Shown here one piece after another: positions 49,143 through 57,357 of a stretch of 64,000 bases of DNA. Positions within the stretch are counted from its first letter, which is position 1; each line of letters starts with the position of its first letter. Origin of the DNA: Bradyrhizobium roseum (GTDB lineage Bacteria; Pseudomonadota; Alphaproteobacteria; Rhizobiales; Xanthobacteraceae); NCBI RefSeq assembly GCF_030413175.1, contig NZ_CP129212.1, positions 3,286,001-3,350,000 of the forward strand, written 5' to 3'. Made by a program: the position numbers and the translations under genes. The notes under the pieces are model-generated. The model saw only the letters and a program-made list of their open reading frames with translations, did no database searches and was not told the DNA's origin.

Positions 49143-49152
49143 CCGATGTCAA
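49124..49152 (-). promoter_or_regulatory. Probable sigma70 promoter of nadABC
   Basis: On the minus strand a consensus -35 TTGACA lies at 49152-49147, across the stop codon of the upstream nadQ gene, followed after 17 bases by the weak -10-like AAGTAT. Operator 2 covers the spacer and the -10. The -10 element is poor, so the exact hexamer is uncertain. Confidence 0.5.
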
Positions 49153-50153
49153 GTGCGCGAAAGCGGGAGCTTGGTGCCGGCGACCGCCCGTTCCGCCAGC
49201 ACGCCGTGGCGAAACCGGAACAGTTTGGCGGGGCGGCCGACCGTGTCGGCGGCGATTGCGCCAGTTTCCTCAACGAGTTGCTGCTGCTCGATGAGGCGGC
49301 GGAAGTTCTGCTTGTGCACCAGCCGGCCTGCAAGCGCCTCAACACTGCGTTGCAGTTGCAGCAGGGTGAATTCCGCCGGCATCAGTTCGAATACCACGGG
49401 GCGGTATTTGATCTTGGCGCGCAGCCGCGCGATGCCGGTGGCGAGAATGCGGCGGTGATCGCCGGTCATCGGCCGGCCGGGAATGACGGATGTGCCGCTT
49501 GCGCCGTCCCGCACGGCTTCCGGAATCAGGCCGGCCTCATAGAGCAGCTCATAGCGCTGCAGCACCAGCTCTTCATTCCACTCGCGCTCATCGAGGCCGA
49601 ACGTGATGGCAACGCGCTGCCAGCGCTCGCGCTGCAGGCTGGCGGTGTCGGCCGATTTCGACCAGGCGCGCAGCCGCGAGGACAATGTCTTCGCCAGCGC
49701 TGCGGGAAGGCCGGACCGTTGATCTTCCCAGGGGAAATAGTCGTACCAGCCCGACCAATGCGCCTCAAAACCCTGGCCGACCTGGTCTTCGCGCGTCAGG
49801 CCGAGATAGCTGATCGAGATCGAATGCGGCGACTTGGCATCGCCGCCGCGGCCGCGGTCGGCGAACGTGTACAACTGCTCGACGTAGCCGAGCGGATGGC
49901 CGGTCTGCGCCTCGACCCAGGCGCGCAATCCCGTCTGCAGCGAGCGGTGGGTGAATTCAAACGGCCCGCTCGGCAATGCGCCGGCGTTGGCGATGGTCAT
50001 GATCTTGGGCTCGCCGTCGGTAACGGCGACGAGGACGGCGACCAGGTCCACCGTGGTCGCATTGGCCGCTGTCTTGCTGGCTTTCCGCAGTCCCCCTGCC
50101 ACGTCGGTGTTCCGTCTCCGTTGTTCGGTGAGGGCGTGTTTAGCAGTAGCCAT
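49149..50153 (-). CDS. nadQ: NAD biosynthesis transcriptional regulator NadQ
   Basis: A 334-residue regulator of the Nudix-like family called NAD regulator in alphaproteobacteria. An N-terminal Nudix-type ligand domain (VDLVAVLVAVTDGEPKIMT, GYVEQLYTFADRGRG) is followed by a C-terminal DNA-binding region (about 250-330) with FELMPAEFTLLQLQRSVEAL and HKQNFRRLIEQQQLVEETG. The Nudix catalytic box is absent, as expected for a sensor. It lies directly upstream of nadA in the same direction with palindromic operators between. Its start overlaps the next upstream gene by 14 bases. Confidence 0.88.
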   Translation of the reverse strand: MATAKHALTEQRRRNTDVAGGLRKASKTAANATTVDLVAVLVAVTDGEPKIMTIANAGALPSGPFEFTHRSLQTGLRAWVEAQTGHPLGYVEQLYTFADRGRGGDAKSPHSISISYLGLTREDQVGQGFEAHWSGWYDYFPWEDQRSGLPAALAKTLSSRLRAWSKSADTASLQRERWQRVAITFGLDEREWNEELVLQRYELLYEAGLIPEAVRDGASGTSVIPGRPMTGDHRRILATGIARLRAKIKYRPVVFELMPAEFTLLQLQRSVEALAGRLVHKQNFRRLIEQQQLVEETGAIAADTVGRPAKLFRFRHGVLAERAVAGTKLPLSRT

Positions 50154-50706
50154 AGACGCCGCAAGCATAGGGCAGCCGGTTCCAATAGGAGGGACTGCCG
50201 TAATAGGGGCCGTCATAACTGTAGGAATGGCTGGTGCCGTAATAGCCGGGCAGCGTCGACGAGCCCGGCAGCAGCGGCGCGCCGAAGATGCGCGGCGCAT
50301 AGGGTTTGATGCCGCCCGATATCAACGGCAGATCGATGGTCTCTTCCTCGACGACCACCGTGCGGCCGCGGCGCACGTAAAGCGGCGCGGCGCCGGGGGC
50401 AACGGTGGTGCGGTATTTGTAGTGCGCGCGAGGCAGGCCGGGCGGCAACTGGCCGGCGGCGCGAGCCGCGGCGGCCTGCTTCTCGGCGCGCCTTGCGCCG
50501 GCCGGGCTCGCGGCGGGTTTCGTGGCTGCCGGGGGCACTTCTGTCTTGGCCCCAGCTGGAGGCTTCGCAGATTTCGTGGCGGCGGAACTATCGGCCGGGG
50601 TCGCGGCGGCGGTGGCGTCGGCCGGCTTGGCGGCGCCGGAATCCTGGGCCGCAGCGGTTCCAAGCGCAAACATCGCGGCCAGGAATGGCGTCATCCAGCG
50701 CAGCAT
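50140..50706 (-). CDS. Exported Ala/Pro-rich protein of unknown function
   Basis: A 188-residue protein with a signal peptide (MTPFLAAMFALGTAAAQ, cleavage near 20), a low-complexity Ala/Pro/Lys stretch (about 22-90) and a C-terminal part rich in Tyr, Gly and Pro (YGTSHSYSYDGPYYGSPSYW) ending in CGVYGYC. It looks like a periplasmic or surface protein. It overlaps the start of nadQ by 14 bases; the biological link is unclear. No domain recognised. Confidence 0.65.
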   Translation of the reverse strand: MLRWMTPFLAAMFALGTAAAQDSGAAKPADATAAATPADSSAATKSAKPPAGAKTEVPPAATKPAASPAGARRAEKQAAAARAAGQLPPGLPRAHYKYRTTVAPGAAPLYVRRGRTVVVEEETIDLPLISGGIKPYAPRIFGAPLLPGSSTLPGYYGTSHSYSYDGPYYGSPSYWNRLPYACGVYGYC

Positions 50707-50793
50707 CGTCGGCTCCGAATCATCAAGGGCGGCTCAGCGCCACTTTATGCCGGAATGCACGTTAACGAGAGGGGGTGATGTTGGACGGCGAGT

Positions 50794-50856
50794 GGGCGCC
50801 CACGAGGGGCGCCCCAACGATCGACGGATCGGTAGGGGCGACCCTCGTGGGCGCCC
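50794..50856. repeat. Long inverted repeat (22-base arms, 19-base loop)
   Basis: The left arm GGGCGCCCACGAGGGGCGCCCC pairs with GGGGCGACCCTCGTGGGCGCCC, with one mismatch. It lies after the metY stop on the minus strand and before the exported-protein gene, without a strong U-tract. It could be a transcription barrier or a further palindromic repeat family. Confidence 0.75.
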
Positions 50857-50891
50857 TCTCTGCCTCCACGCTGTTCCCGGCGACGAGCCCT

Positions 50892-52172
50892 CTACGCGCT
50901 CAGCGCCTGCTCCAGATCCGCAATCAGGTCTTCCTTGTCCTCGATGCCGATCGACAGCCGCACCACGTCGGGCGCGGCGCCGGATTTCACCTTGGCGGCG
51001 TCGTCGAGCTGGCTGTGGGTGGTCGAGGCCGGATGGATCACCAGCGAGCGGGTGTCGCCGACATTGGCGAGATGCGAGAACAGTTTGAGGTTCGACACCA
51101 GATTGACGCCGGCATCGTAGCCGCCACGCAGGCTGAAGGTGAACACCGCGCCGGCGCCCTTCGGCGCGTATTTGCGGGCGAGCTTGTTGTACTTGTCGCT
51201 GGCAAGCCCGGCATAGTTCACCGCCGCCACGGCGGAGTGGCCGGCCAGGAATTCGGCGACCGCCTTGGCGTTCTCGCAATGCTTCTGCATGCGCAGCGGC
51301 AGCGTCTCGATGCCGGTCAGGATCATGAAGGCGTTGAACGGCGAGATCGCCGGACCGAGGTCGCGCAGGCCCAGCACGCGGCAGGCGATCGCGAAGGCGA
51401 AATTGCCAAAGGTCTCCTGGATCCGGATGCCGTGATATTCCGGCCGCGGCTCGCTCAGCATCGGATATTTGTTGTCCTTCGCCCAGTCGAAGGTGCCGCC
51501 GTCGACGATGATGCCGCCGAGCGAATTGCCGTGGCCGCCGAGAAACTTCGTCAGCGAGTGCACGACGATGTCGGCGCCATGGTCGATCGGGCGGATCAAA
51601 TACGGCGTCGCCAGCGTGTTGTCGACGATCAGCGGCACGCCGGCCTTGCGCGCCACTTCCGCGATCGCCTCGATGTCGGTGATGCTGCCGGCGGGGTTGG
51701 CGATCGATTCGATGAAGATCGCCTTGGTGCGCGGCGTCACGGCGCGTTCGAAGCTCGCGATGTCGTCGGGATCGGCCCAAGCCACGTTCCAGCCAAAGCT
51801 CTTGAACGCGTGCGTGAACTGGTTGATCGAGCCGCCATAGAGTTTTCGCGCGGCGATGAACTCGTCGCCCGGCATCAATAGCTGTTGAAGCACGACGACC
51901 TGCGCGGCGTGGCCCGAGGCGACCGCGAGCGCCGCGGTGCCGCCTTCCAGCGCCGCAACGCGCTCTTCCAGCACGGCGGTGGTGGGATTGCCGATGCGGG
52001 TATAGATGTTGCCGAACGCCTGCAGCCCGAACAGCGAGGCGGCATGGTCGGCGTCGTTGAACACAAAGGACGTGGTTTGATAAATCGGCGTGACCCGTGC
52101 GCCGGTGGTGGGATCGGGCTGTGCGCCGGCATGCACGGCGAGGGTCGAAAATCCCGGCAGACGATCGGTCAT
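50892..52172 (-). CDS. metY: O-acetylhomoserine aminocarboxypropyltransferase (sulfhydrylase)
   Basis: A PLP enzyme of 426 residues that makes homocysteine (or methionine) from O-acetylhomoserine and sulfide (or methanethiol). Cys/Met metabolism family marks: TPIYQTTSFVF, FGNIYTRIGNPTT, AVASGHAAQ, DNTLATPYLIRP, and Lys209 in VHSLTKFLGGHGN as the PLP lysine. ATG 52172 has AGGA upstream; the frame is open to 52241. No SAM-II riboswitch core was recognised in its 137-base leader. Confidence 0.95.
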   Translation of the reverse strand: MTDRLPGFSTLAVHAGAQPDPTTGARVTPIYQTTSFVFNDADHAASLFGLQAFGNIYTRIGNPTTAVLEERVAALEGGTAALAVASGHAAQVVVLQQLLMPGDEFIAARKLYGGSINQFTHAFKSFGWNVAWADPDDIASFERAVTPRTKAIFIESIANPAGSITDIEAIAEVARKAGVPLIVDNTLATPYLIRPIDHGADIVVHSLTKFLGGHGNSLGGIIVDGGTFDWAKDNKYPMLSEPRPEYHGIRIQETFGNFAFAIACRVLGLRDLGPAISPFNAFMILTGIETLPLRMQKHCENAKAVAEFLAGHSAVAAVNYAGLASDKYNKLARKYAPKGAGAVFTFSLRGGYDAGVNLVSNLKLFSHLANVGDTRSLVIHPASTTHSQLDDAAKVKSGAAPDVVRLSIGIEDKEDLIADLEQALSA

Positions 52173-52309
52173 TCTGTGCGTCCTGTTGTTCTGGCTTGTT
52201 CGAAAGCGCGGCATGCTGATCGCAGCCGCGTGCGCCGTCAAGTTGGGTGGATCACAAAACAGGCGTACTTCTTCAGGCCACCTTGTCGAAACGTTATGTC
52301 ACATTCAGG

Positions 52310-52894
52310 CTACGTGGATTCGCTTTTGTTCTTTGCGGCGCGATCCGATGCCGCGGTGGCGCCGCCGCCGACGCTGGTGCGGTTCAGCGACAGCCGCATG
52401 CCCTGAACGGGAACCGGCGCGCGCTTCGAACTCAGCGTGCGCGAATTGACGCCCATCCATGAAATCTCCGACGACAGCCGGCCATACTCGATCTTCGGGC
52501 AGCGGTTCATCACCACCTTGATGCCGGCGGCTTCGGCCTTCGCGGCCGCCGCGTCGTCGCGTGCGCCGAGCTGCATCCAGATCACTTTCGGAAGCGTCGG
52601 CAATTTAAGCGCCTCTTCGACGACCGGCATGATGTGGCTGGAGTTACGAAAAATGTCGATCATGTCGATGGGGCGGCCGATCTCGGAAAGCGAGGCGACA
52701 AACGGTTTGTCGAGCAGGCTCTTGCCGACATGGCCGGGATTGACCGGAATCATGTCGTAGCCGCGCTGCGCCAGATACTTGAAAGCAAAATAGCTCGGCC
52801 GCACATTGGCCGGCGAGGCGCCGACCATCGCGATCGACCTGACGCCGTTGAGAATGCCGCGGATATAATTGTCGTCGTAATTGTCGTGGTTCAT
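52310..52894 (-). CDS. CoA-binding (YccU-type) protein
   Basis: A 194-residue protein with a succinyl-CoA synthetase-like Rossmann domain: SIAMVGASPANVRPSYFAFKYL, YDMIPVNPGHVGKSLLDKP, IDMIDIFRNSSHIMPVVEEA and KVIWMQLGARDDAAAAKAEA. Such stand-alone CoA-binding proteins are widespread but of unknown role. The C-terminal 50 residues are basic and Ser/Thr-rich, longer than usual. Start ATG 52894 with GAGGAAAC upstream. Confidence 0.9.
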   Translation of the reverse strand: MNHDNYDDNYIRGILNGVRSIAMVGASPANVRPSYFAFKYLAQRGYDMIPVNPGHVGKSLLDKPFVASLSEIGRPIDMIDIFRNSSHIMPVVEEALKLPTLPKVIWMQLGARDDAAAAKAEAAGIKVVMNRCPKIEYGRLSSEISWMGVNSRTLSSKRAPVPVQGMRLSLNRTSVGGGATAASDRAAKNKSEST

Positions 52895-52908
52895 TTGGTT
52901 TCCTCGGA

Positions 52909-53009
52909 CCCTCATGGTGAGGAGCGCGGAACGCGTGTCTCGAACCATGAGGCCACAATCGGGCCTGCATCCTTCGAGACGCGCGGAGACGCGCTCCTCA
53001 GGATGAGGA
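52909..53009. repeat. Dispersed palindromic repeat, family A, copy 3
   Basis: CCCTCATGGTGAGGAGCGCG at the left and CGCGCTCCTCAGGATGAGG at the right are inverted ends; TCTCGAACCATGAGGCC and CATCCTTCGAGACGCG are shared with the other copies. It sits between the crotonase-fold gene's stop and the CoA-binding gene's start on the minus strand. Confidence 0.88.
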
Positions 53010-53013
53010 GCAG

Positions 53014-53838
53014 CTATTTGTCCTGCCACTTCGGATCGCGCTTTTCGATGAAGGCGCCGATGCCTTCCTCGGCGTCGCGCGCCATCATGTTTTCGGTCAT
53101 CACTTCCGCCGCATAGCGATAGGCGTCGGCGAGGTTCATTTCGGCCTGGCGATAGAACGCCTCCTTGCCGAGCTTGACGGTATAGGAGGATTTCAGCGCG
53201 ACCTTCTGCGCCAGCGCGATCGCAGCGTCGCGCTCGGTGCCGGCGGCGACGACGCGGTTGACGAGGCCGATGTTTTTCGCGGTCTGCGCCGAAATCGGCT
53301 CGCCCGTCAGCAGCATCTCCATCGCCTGCTTGCGCGGGATGTTGCGCGACAGCGCCACCATCGGCGTCGAACAGAACAGCCCGATATCGACGCCGGGGGT
53401 AGCGAAGCCCGCGGCCTCCGAGGCGACCGCGAGATCGCAGCTCGCCACCAGCTGGCAGCCGGCGGCGGTCGCTATCCCCTGCACGGCGGCGACCACCGGC
53501 TTCGGCAGATGCACGATCGCCTGCATCATCGCGCTGCAGGCGTTCATGATCTGCCCGAAATAGGCGCGGCCACGGTCGGCATCGCTGCGCCGCGCGGTCA
53601 GTTCCTTCATGTCGTGGCCGGCGGAAAACGCCGGACCATTGGCGGCGATGACGACGGCGCGGACGCTATTGTCGTCATGGATCTGTTTCAGCGCGGCGTG
53701 CAATTCGGCGATCAGGCCCTCCGACAGGCTGTTGCGCGCAGCCGGCCGGTTGAGGGTGAGCAGGCGGATGCTGCCGACGTTTTCCTGCAGCAGGACCGGA
53801 GGTTGCGGCGTGGCGGCGCGGGCAGTCTGGGCGGGCAT
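53014..53838 (-). CDS. Enoyl-CoA hydratase/isomerase family protein (ECHDC3-like)
   Basis: A 274-residue crotonase-fold protein. Oxyanion-hole region AFSAGHDMKEL (70-80) and GIATAAGCQLVASCDLAVA (121-139) are clear. However, the two glutamates of classical hydratases are replaced: GCE is GCQ (Gln129) and the QPE segment is TPG (Gly149). This pattern is seen in ECHDC3-like members whose reaction is not settled. ATG 53838 is preferred over the in-frame GTG 53865. Confidence 0.9.
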   Translation of the reverse strand: MPAQTARAATPQPPVLLQENVGSIRLLTLNRPAARNSLSEGLIAELHAALKQIHDDNSVRAVVIAANGPAFSAGHDMKELTARRSDADRGRAYFGQIMNACSAMMQAIVHLPKPVVAAVQGIATAAGCQLVASCDLAVASEAAGFATPGVDIGLFCSTPMVALSRNIPRKQAMEMLLTGEPISAQTAKNIGLVNRVVAAGTERDAAIALAQKVALKSSYTVKLGKEAFYRQAEMNLADAYRYAAEVMTENMMARDAEEGIGAFIEKRDPKWQDK

Positions 53839-53924
53839 TTCGGAAACTTCACTCCGGATTTTCACTTGGGTTTTGATGACAACCTAATGTAACAGGCAGC
53901 CTTAAGCGAGGGGGCGCGAGGTTC

Positions 53925-54353
53925 ATGGCGGCAGCGAAAATGAGCGTGGCTGAGCTGGAGGAGTTCCTTCACCGCGAGTTTCCGCAGGCGTTCAGCGGCG
54001 GCGACATCACCATCGAGAGCGCCGACGGCGAGACCTGCCTGCTGCGCCAGCGCTACGACGAGCGCATGCTGCGCCCCGGCGGCACCGTGTCGGGGCCGAC
54101 GCTGATGGCGATGGCCGATTTCGCGATGTATGTCGTGCTGCTCTCGGCCATCGGCCCGGTCGGCCTCGCGGTGACGACCAATCTCAACATCAACTTCCTG
54201 CGCAAGGGCCAGCCCGGGCAGGACGTGCTGGCTGCCGCGAAGCTCCTGAAGCTCGGCAAGCGGCTGGCGGTCGGCGAGGTCAGCCTTCTTTCGGGCACAT
54301 CGCCCGATCCGATCGCCCATGTGACGGCGACCTATTCCATTCCAAACAAATAG
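53925..54353 (+). CDS. PaaI-type hotdog-fold thioesterase
   Basis: A 142-residue protein of the hotdog superfamily: MLRPGGTVSGPTLMAMADFA (the central helix and active-site loop), AVTTNLNINFLRKGQPGQDVLA and the terminal strand AHVTATYSIP. Members hydrolyse acyl-CoA thioesters, often phenylacetyl- or aromatic-CoA; the substrate is unknown. It is divergent from the crotonase-fold gene. Start ATG 53925; a second ATG at 53940 is possible. Confidence 0.9.
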   Translation: MAAAKMSVAELEEFLHREFPQAFSGGDITIESADGETCLLRQRYDERMLRPGGTVSGPTLMAMADFAMYVVLLSAIGPVGLAVTTNLNINFLRKGQPGQDVLAAAKLLKLGKRLAVGEVSLLSGTSPDPIAHVTATYSIPNK

Positions 54354-54425
54354 CGTTTTCGGTGGTAATATAACACCATATTTTTAAGCTGTTGTTTTCG
54401 CAGCGCTAATTTGTACGTTTCGGCG

Positions 54426-54454
54426 TTGACGGATAACGTGCCGTTCTCTAGAAA
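54426..54454 (+). promoter_or_regulatory. Sigma70-type promoter of rplM-rpsI
   Basis: TTGACG (54426-54431) and TAGAAA (54449-54454) are separated by exactly 17 bases. It lies about 55 bases before the rplM ATG, which gives a leader of around 47 bases holding a hairpin. Confidence 0.72.
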
Positions 54455-54463
54455 CCGCCCAGT

Positions 54464-54482
54464 TCGGCGCATCTGGCGCCGA
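54464..54482 (+). promoter_or_regulatory. Hairpin in the rplM leader
   Basis: A perfect 7-bp stem TCGGCGC-ATCTG-GCGCCGA in the short 5' untranslated region, about 25 bases upstream of the rplM ATG. It is a candidate ribosomal-protein leader for feedback by L13 or S9, as known for other r-protein operons. The identity of the ligand is inference. Confidence 0.5.
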
Positions 54483-54507
54483 TTTCCATTTTCACGGATT
54501 TCCTCAC

Positions 54508-54972
54508 ATGAAAACCTATTCGGCAAAGCCCGCCGATGTGACGAAGAAGTGGGTCTTGATCGACGCCAAGGGTCTGGTGGTCGGCCGGCTTGCTACCCTG
54601 GTCGCCATGCGTCTGCGCGGCAAGCACCTCCCGACCTACACGCCCCACGTCGATTGCGGTGACAACGTCGTCATCATCAACGCGGCGCATGTTGTGCTGA
54701 CCGGCCGCAAGCGCGACAACAAGGTCTACTACAAGCACACCGGCTTCATCGGCGGCATCAAGGAACGCACTGCAAAGTCGATCCTCGAAGGTCGCTTCCC
54801 CGAGCGCGTGCTCGAGAAGGCCATCGAGCGCATGGTTCCGCGCGGCCCGCTCGGCCGCGTCCAGATGGGCAATCTGCGCGTCTATCCCGGTCCCGACCAT
54901 CCGCATGAAGCCCAGCAGCCCGAGACGGTTGATATCGCTTCGATGAACCGCAAGAACATGAGGGCCGCATAA
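54508..54972 (+). CDS. rplM: 50S ribosomal protein L13
   Basis: A 154-residue large-subunit protein. Family landmarks: [55 protein letters not shown] and the end [14 protein letters not shown]. It is followed one base later by rpsI, the universal rplM-rpsI operon, with a recognisable promoter and a terminator after rpsI. Confidence 0.98.
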   Translation: MKTYSAKPADVTKKWVLIDAKGLVVGRLATLVAMRLRGKHLPTYTPHVDCGDNVVIINAAHVVLTGRKRDNKVYYKHTGFIGGIKERTAKSILEGRFPERVLEKAIERMVPRGPLGRVQMGNLRVYPGPDHPHEAQQPETVDIASMNRKNMRAA

Positions 54973-54973
54973 G

Positions 54974-55453
54974 ATGTCCGATACCATGCAGTCGCTCGAC
55001 CAGCTGGCGTCGCTGAAGACGGCGGTTTCCCCGGAAGCGCCGAAATACGTCAAGAAAGTCGACAAATACGGTCGCGCCTATGCCACCGGCAAGCGCAAGG
55101 ACGCGGTCGCCCGCGTCTGGATCAAGCCGGGTGCCGGCAAGATCGTGGTCAACACCCGCGAGGTCGAAATCTACTTCGCCCGTCCCGTTCTGCGCATGCT
55201 GATCCAGCAGCCGCTGGTCGCAGCCGCCCGCGCCGGCCAGTACGACGTCATCTGCACGGTCGCCGGCGGCGGCCTGTCGGGGCAGGCGGGTGCCGTGCGT
55301 CACGGTATCTCGAAGGCCTTGACGTACTTCGAGCCGGATCTGCGCGGCGTGCTGAAGAAGGGCGGCTTCCTGACCCGCGACTCCCGCACCGTGGAGCGCA
55401 AGAAGTACGGCCGGGCCAAGGCGCGCAAGTCGTTCCAGTTCTCGAAGCGCTAA
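54974..55453 (+). CDS. rpsI: 30S ribosomal protein S9
   Basis: A 159-residue small-subunit protein with the family core [20 protein letters not shown] and [11 protein letters not shown], the loop [20 protein letters not shown] and the basic C-terminal tail [11 protein letters not shown] that contacts P-site tRNA. A 30-residue N-terminal extension is usual in alphaproteobacteria. A terminator follows. Confidence 0.98.
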   Translation: MSDTMQSLDQLASLKTAVSPEAPKYVKKVDKYGRAYATGKRKDAVARVWIKPGAGKIVVNTREVEIYFARPVLRMLIQQPLVAAARAGQYDVICTVAGGGLSGQAGAVRHGISKALTYFEPDLRGVLKKGGFLTRDSRTVERKKYGRAKARKSFQFSKR

Positions 55454-55496
55454 TTGCTTCGCTAAAATTTGCAGCGATTGCTGCATGCATCGAACG

Positions 55497-55526
55497 AAAA
55501 AGGGCGCCGATCGGCGCCCTTTTTGC
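55497..55526 (+). terminator. Rho-independent terminator after rpsI
   Basis: A perfect palindrome AAAAAGGGCGCCGA-TCGGCGCCCTTTTT, about 44 bases after the rpsI stop. The flanking A and T runs make it a bidirectional-type terminator. Confidence 0.95.
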
Positions 55527-55684
55527 TTACCAATTGGTGACCCGCCGCTCCGGAATTTCGTGAAAACTTGCTTACCCGCACGAACTAAAATGGAAGACGG
55601 CGCTCCTAGTGTCCGCCATGCTCCGGCGCGAAACTACTTCTTTACTGCGCCGAACAGTTGCATCACACGCGTTCGGGTGAGCCC

Positions 55685-56902
55685 ATGTCGTTTGATACCT
55701 CCACACTCTATCTGTTCGCCACGATGGTTGCGGGTATGCTCGGGGCCATGCTTCTGCTGTTCGGCAAGCAGGAAAACATCGCGGCCTTGAAATGGTGGGG
55801 GACGGCCTACCTGCTCGGCGCTTCGTCGGTGGCGATCTGGACCGTCGGCGGCGCCAGGCTCGGCGAACCGGTCTTGCTGGCGCTGCATGCGCTGGGCTTC
55901 GTGGCCTGCGGCATGGTCTGGAACGCCTCGCGCGTCTTCCACGGCCGCAAGCCCAACTGGCCGGGGCTCCTGGCCGGCGCGATCGCCTGGAGCGGCATGG
56001 TGCTGGCGGTGCCGTCGATCAATTCCGCCCTGCGGCTGATCGCAGGCGCGGCGGTCGTCGCGATCTATGCGGGCCTGACGGCGTCCGAGTTGTGGCGCGA
56101 ACGGCGGCGGACGATGCACAAGCGCTGGCCGACGATCGTCGTGCCTGTCATGCATGGTTGCGTGCTGGCGCTGCCGATCCTGCTCGGCAGCCTGCTGCGC
56201 CCGCATGATGAGACGTTCACCAGCAGCATCTGGGTGACGGCGTTTTCGATCGAGCTGATACTGTATGCGATCGGCACGGTGTTCGTGATCTTCATGCTGG
56301 TGTCGGACCGCGCCGTCACGGTTCACAAGACCGCAGCGTCGGTCGACCCCTTGAGCGGCATGTTGAACCGCCGCGGTTTTTCGGAGGCCAGTAACCGCGT
56401 GATCGCGCGAGAGGCCGCCGCGGGGCGGCCGGTGACCGTGATGATCTTCGACATCGACCATTTCAAGAGCATCAACGATCGCTTCGGCCATCCTGCGGGC
56501 GACGAGATTCTCAAACTGTTCTCCACCGTCGTGATGAACAATCTGCGCGCCAACGACCTGTCGGGGCGGATCGGCGGCGAGGAGTTCGCGGCGTTGCTGG
56601 CCTGTTCGCTGGCCGAAGGCGTGATCGTCGCCGAGCGGGTCCGCGAAGCGTTCGAAGGCTCCAACATCGCCTGCGAGGACGGCCCGGTCGACACGACGGT
56701 CAGCATCGGCGTCGCCGGCGGGCCGGCGGGCACGGAACTCGAGGTGCTGCTGGCGGCGGCCGATACCGCGCTCTATGAGGCCAAGCGCAGCGGCCGTAAC
56801 CGGGTCGAAGCCGCCGAGGAGCTGCCGCTGTCGCTGGAGAACTGGCGGCGCAAGACCGCCGGCCGTGCCGCGTCGCAGCGCCATGCGCCCGCGGCGACCT
56901 GA
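55685..56902 (+). CDS. Membrane-bound GGDEF diguanylate cyclase
   Basis: A 405-residue protein that should make cyclic di-GMP. The N-terminus has about six helices (8-27, 36-55, 62-80, 95-112, 115-133, 150-170, with a further hydrophobic stretch near 190-206) but no named sensor domain. The GGDEF domain (about 218-385) starts DPLSGMLNRRGF, with FDIDHFKSINDRFGH, and active-site GGEEF at 297-301. An I-site RAND (288-291) lies five residues before it, so feedback inhibition by c-di-GMP is expected. Start ATG 55685. Confidence 0.93.
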   Translation: MSFDTSTLYLFATMVAGMLGAMLLLFGKQENIAALKWWGTAYLLGASSVAIWTVGGARLGEPVLLALHALGFVACGMVWNASRVFHGRKPNWPGLLAGAIAWSGMVLAVPSINSALRLIAGAAVVAIYAGLTASELWRERRRTMHKRWPTIVVPVMHGCVLALPILLGSLLRPHDETFTSSIWVTAFSIELILYAIGTVFVIFMLVSDRAVTVHKTAASVDPLSGMLNRRGFSEASNRVIAREAAAGRPVTVMIFDIDHFKSINDRFGHPAGDEILKLFSTVVMNNLRANDLSGRIGGEEFAALLACSLAEGVIVAERVREAFEGSNIACEDGPVDTTVSIGVAGGPAGTELEVLLAAADTALYEAKRSGRNRVEAAEELPLSLENWRRKTAGRAASQRHAPAAT

Positions 56903-57019
56903 ACCTCTGCGCGAACAAGGCGATAGGTTCGGCGATTGATCCAATGCTTTCGGATCACCCGCACGGGAAACGGTGCGTGGTAACCTTTCATTTACCATTC
57001 CGTTCCTATCATCGGCGCC

Positions 57020-57256
57020 ATGGATTCATCTCGCGGACGAAATGCCCAAGCCACCTTGCTGTCGCTCGAAGCGGCCGCTGCCTCGGCCCGCGGCGGTTTC
57101 GGTTGCCTGTTCTCGACCTCTGAAGAATTCGAGATGGCGCTCATCACGCAGCGTCGTGCGCAGGGGCGTTACGTTCAGCGCAGAATGCGCTGGCCTGCCA
57201 TCCTGTTCATCGGCTGCGCTTTGATGGTCGCCGCCACGGTGCTGCTGTTCCGCTGA
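57020..57256 (+). CDS. Small membrane protein of unknown function (78 aa)
   Basis: A 78-residue protein with a soluble N-terminus (SLEAAAASARGGFGCLFST, then an acidic EEFEMAL) and one C-terminal helix WPAILFIGCALMVAATVLLF. The topology suggests a single-pass protein with the N-terminus in the cytoplasm. A terminator follows after about 26 bases. No family recognised. Confidence 0.7.
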   Translation: MDSSRGRNAQATLLSLEAAAASARGGFGCLFSTSEEFEMALITQRRAQGRYVQRRMRWPAILFIGCALMVAATVLLFR

Positions 57257-57282
57257 GCTGCCTGGACGATCGCAGCTATCGT

Positions 57283-57308
57283 GACGCCGCGAGGCGTCTT
57301 TTTCTTTT
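57283..57308 (+). terminator. Rho-independent terminator
   Basis: GACGCC-GCGA-GGCGTC followed by TTTTTCTTTT, after the 78-codon gene. Confidence 0.88.
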
Positions 57309-57357
57309 GTCGCCGTCGGGTTAGACACGCCCTTTCTCATGAGAAGGCGTAACTCCC

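Noticed and set aside
52173..52309. SAM-II riboswitch upstream of metY
   Set aside because: The leader is long enough and the gene is a usual target, but I could not find the conserved core (such as the GCTAAA-type element and pseudoknot partners).
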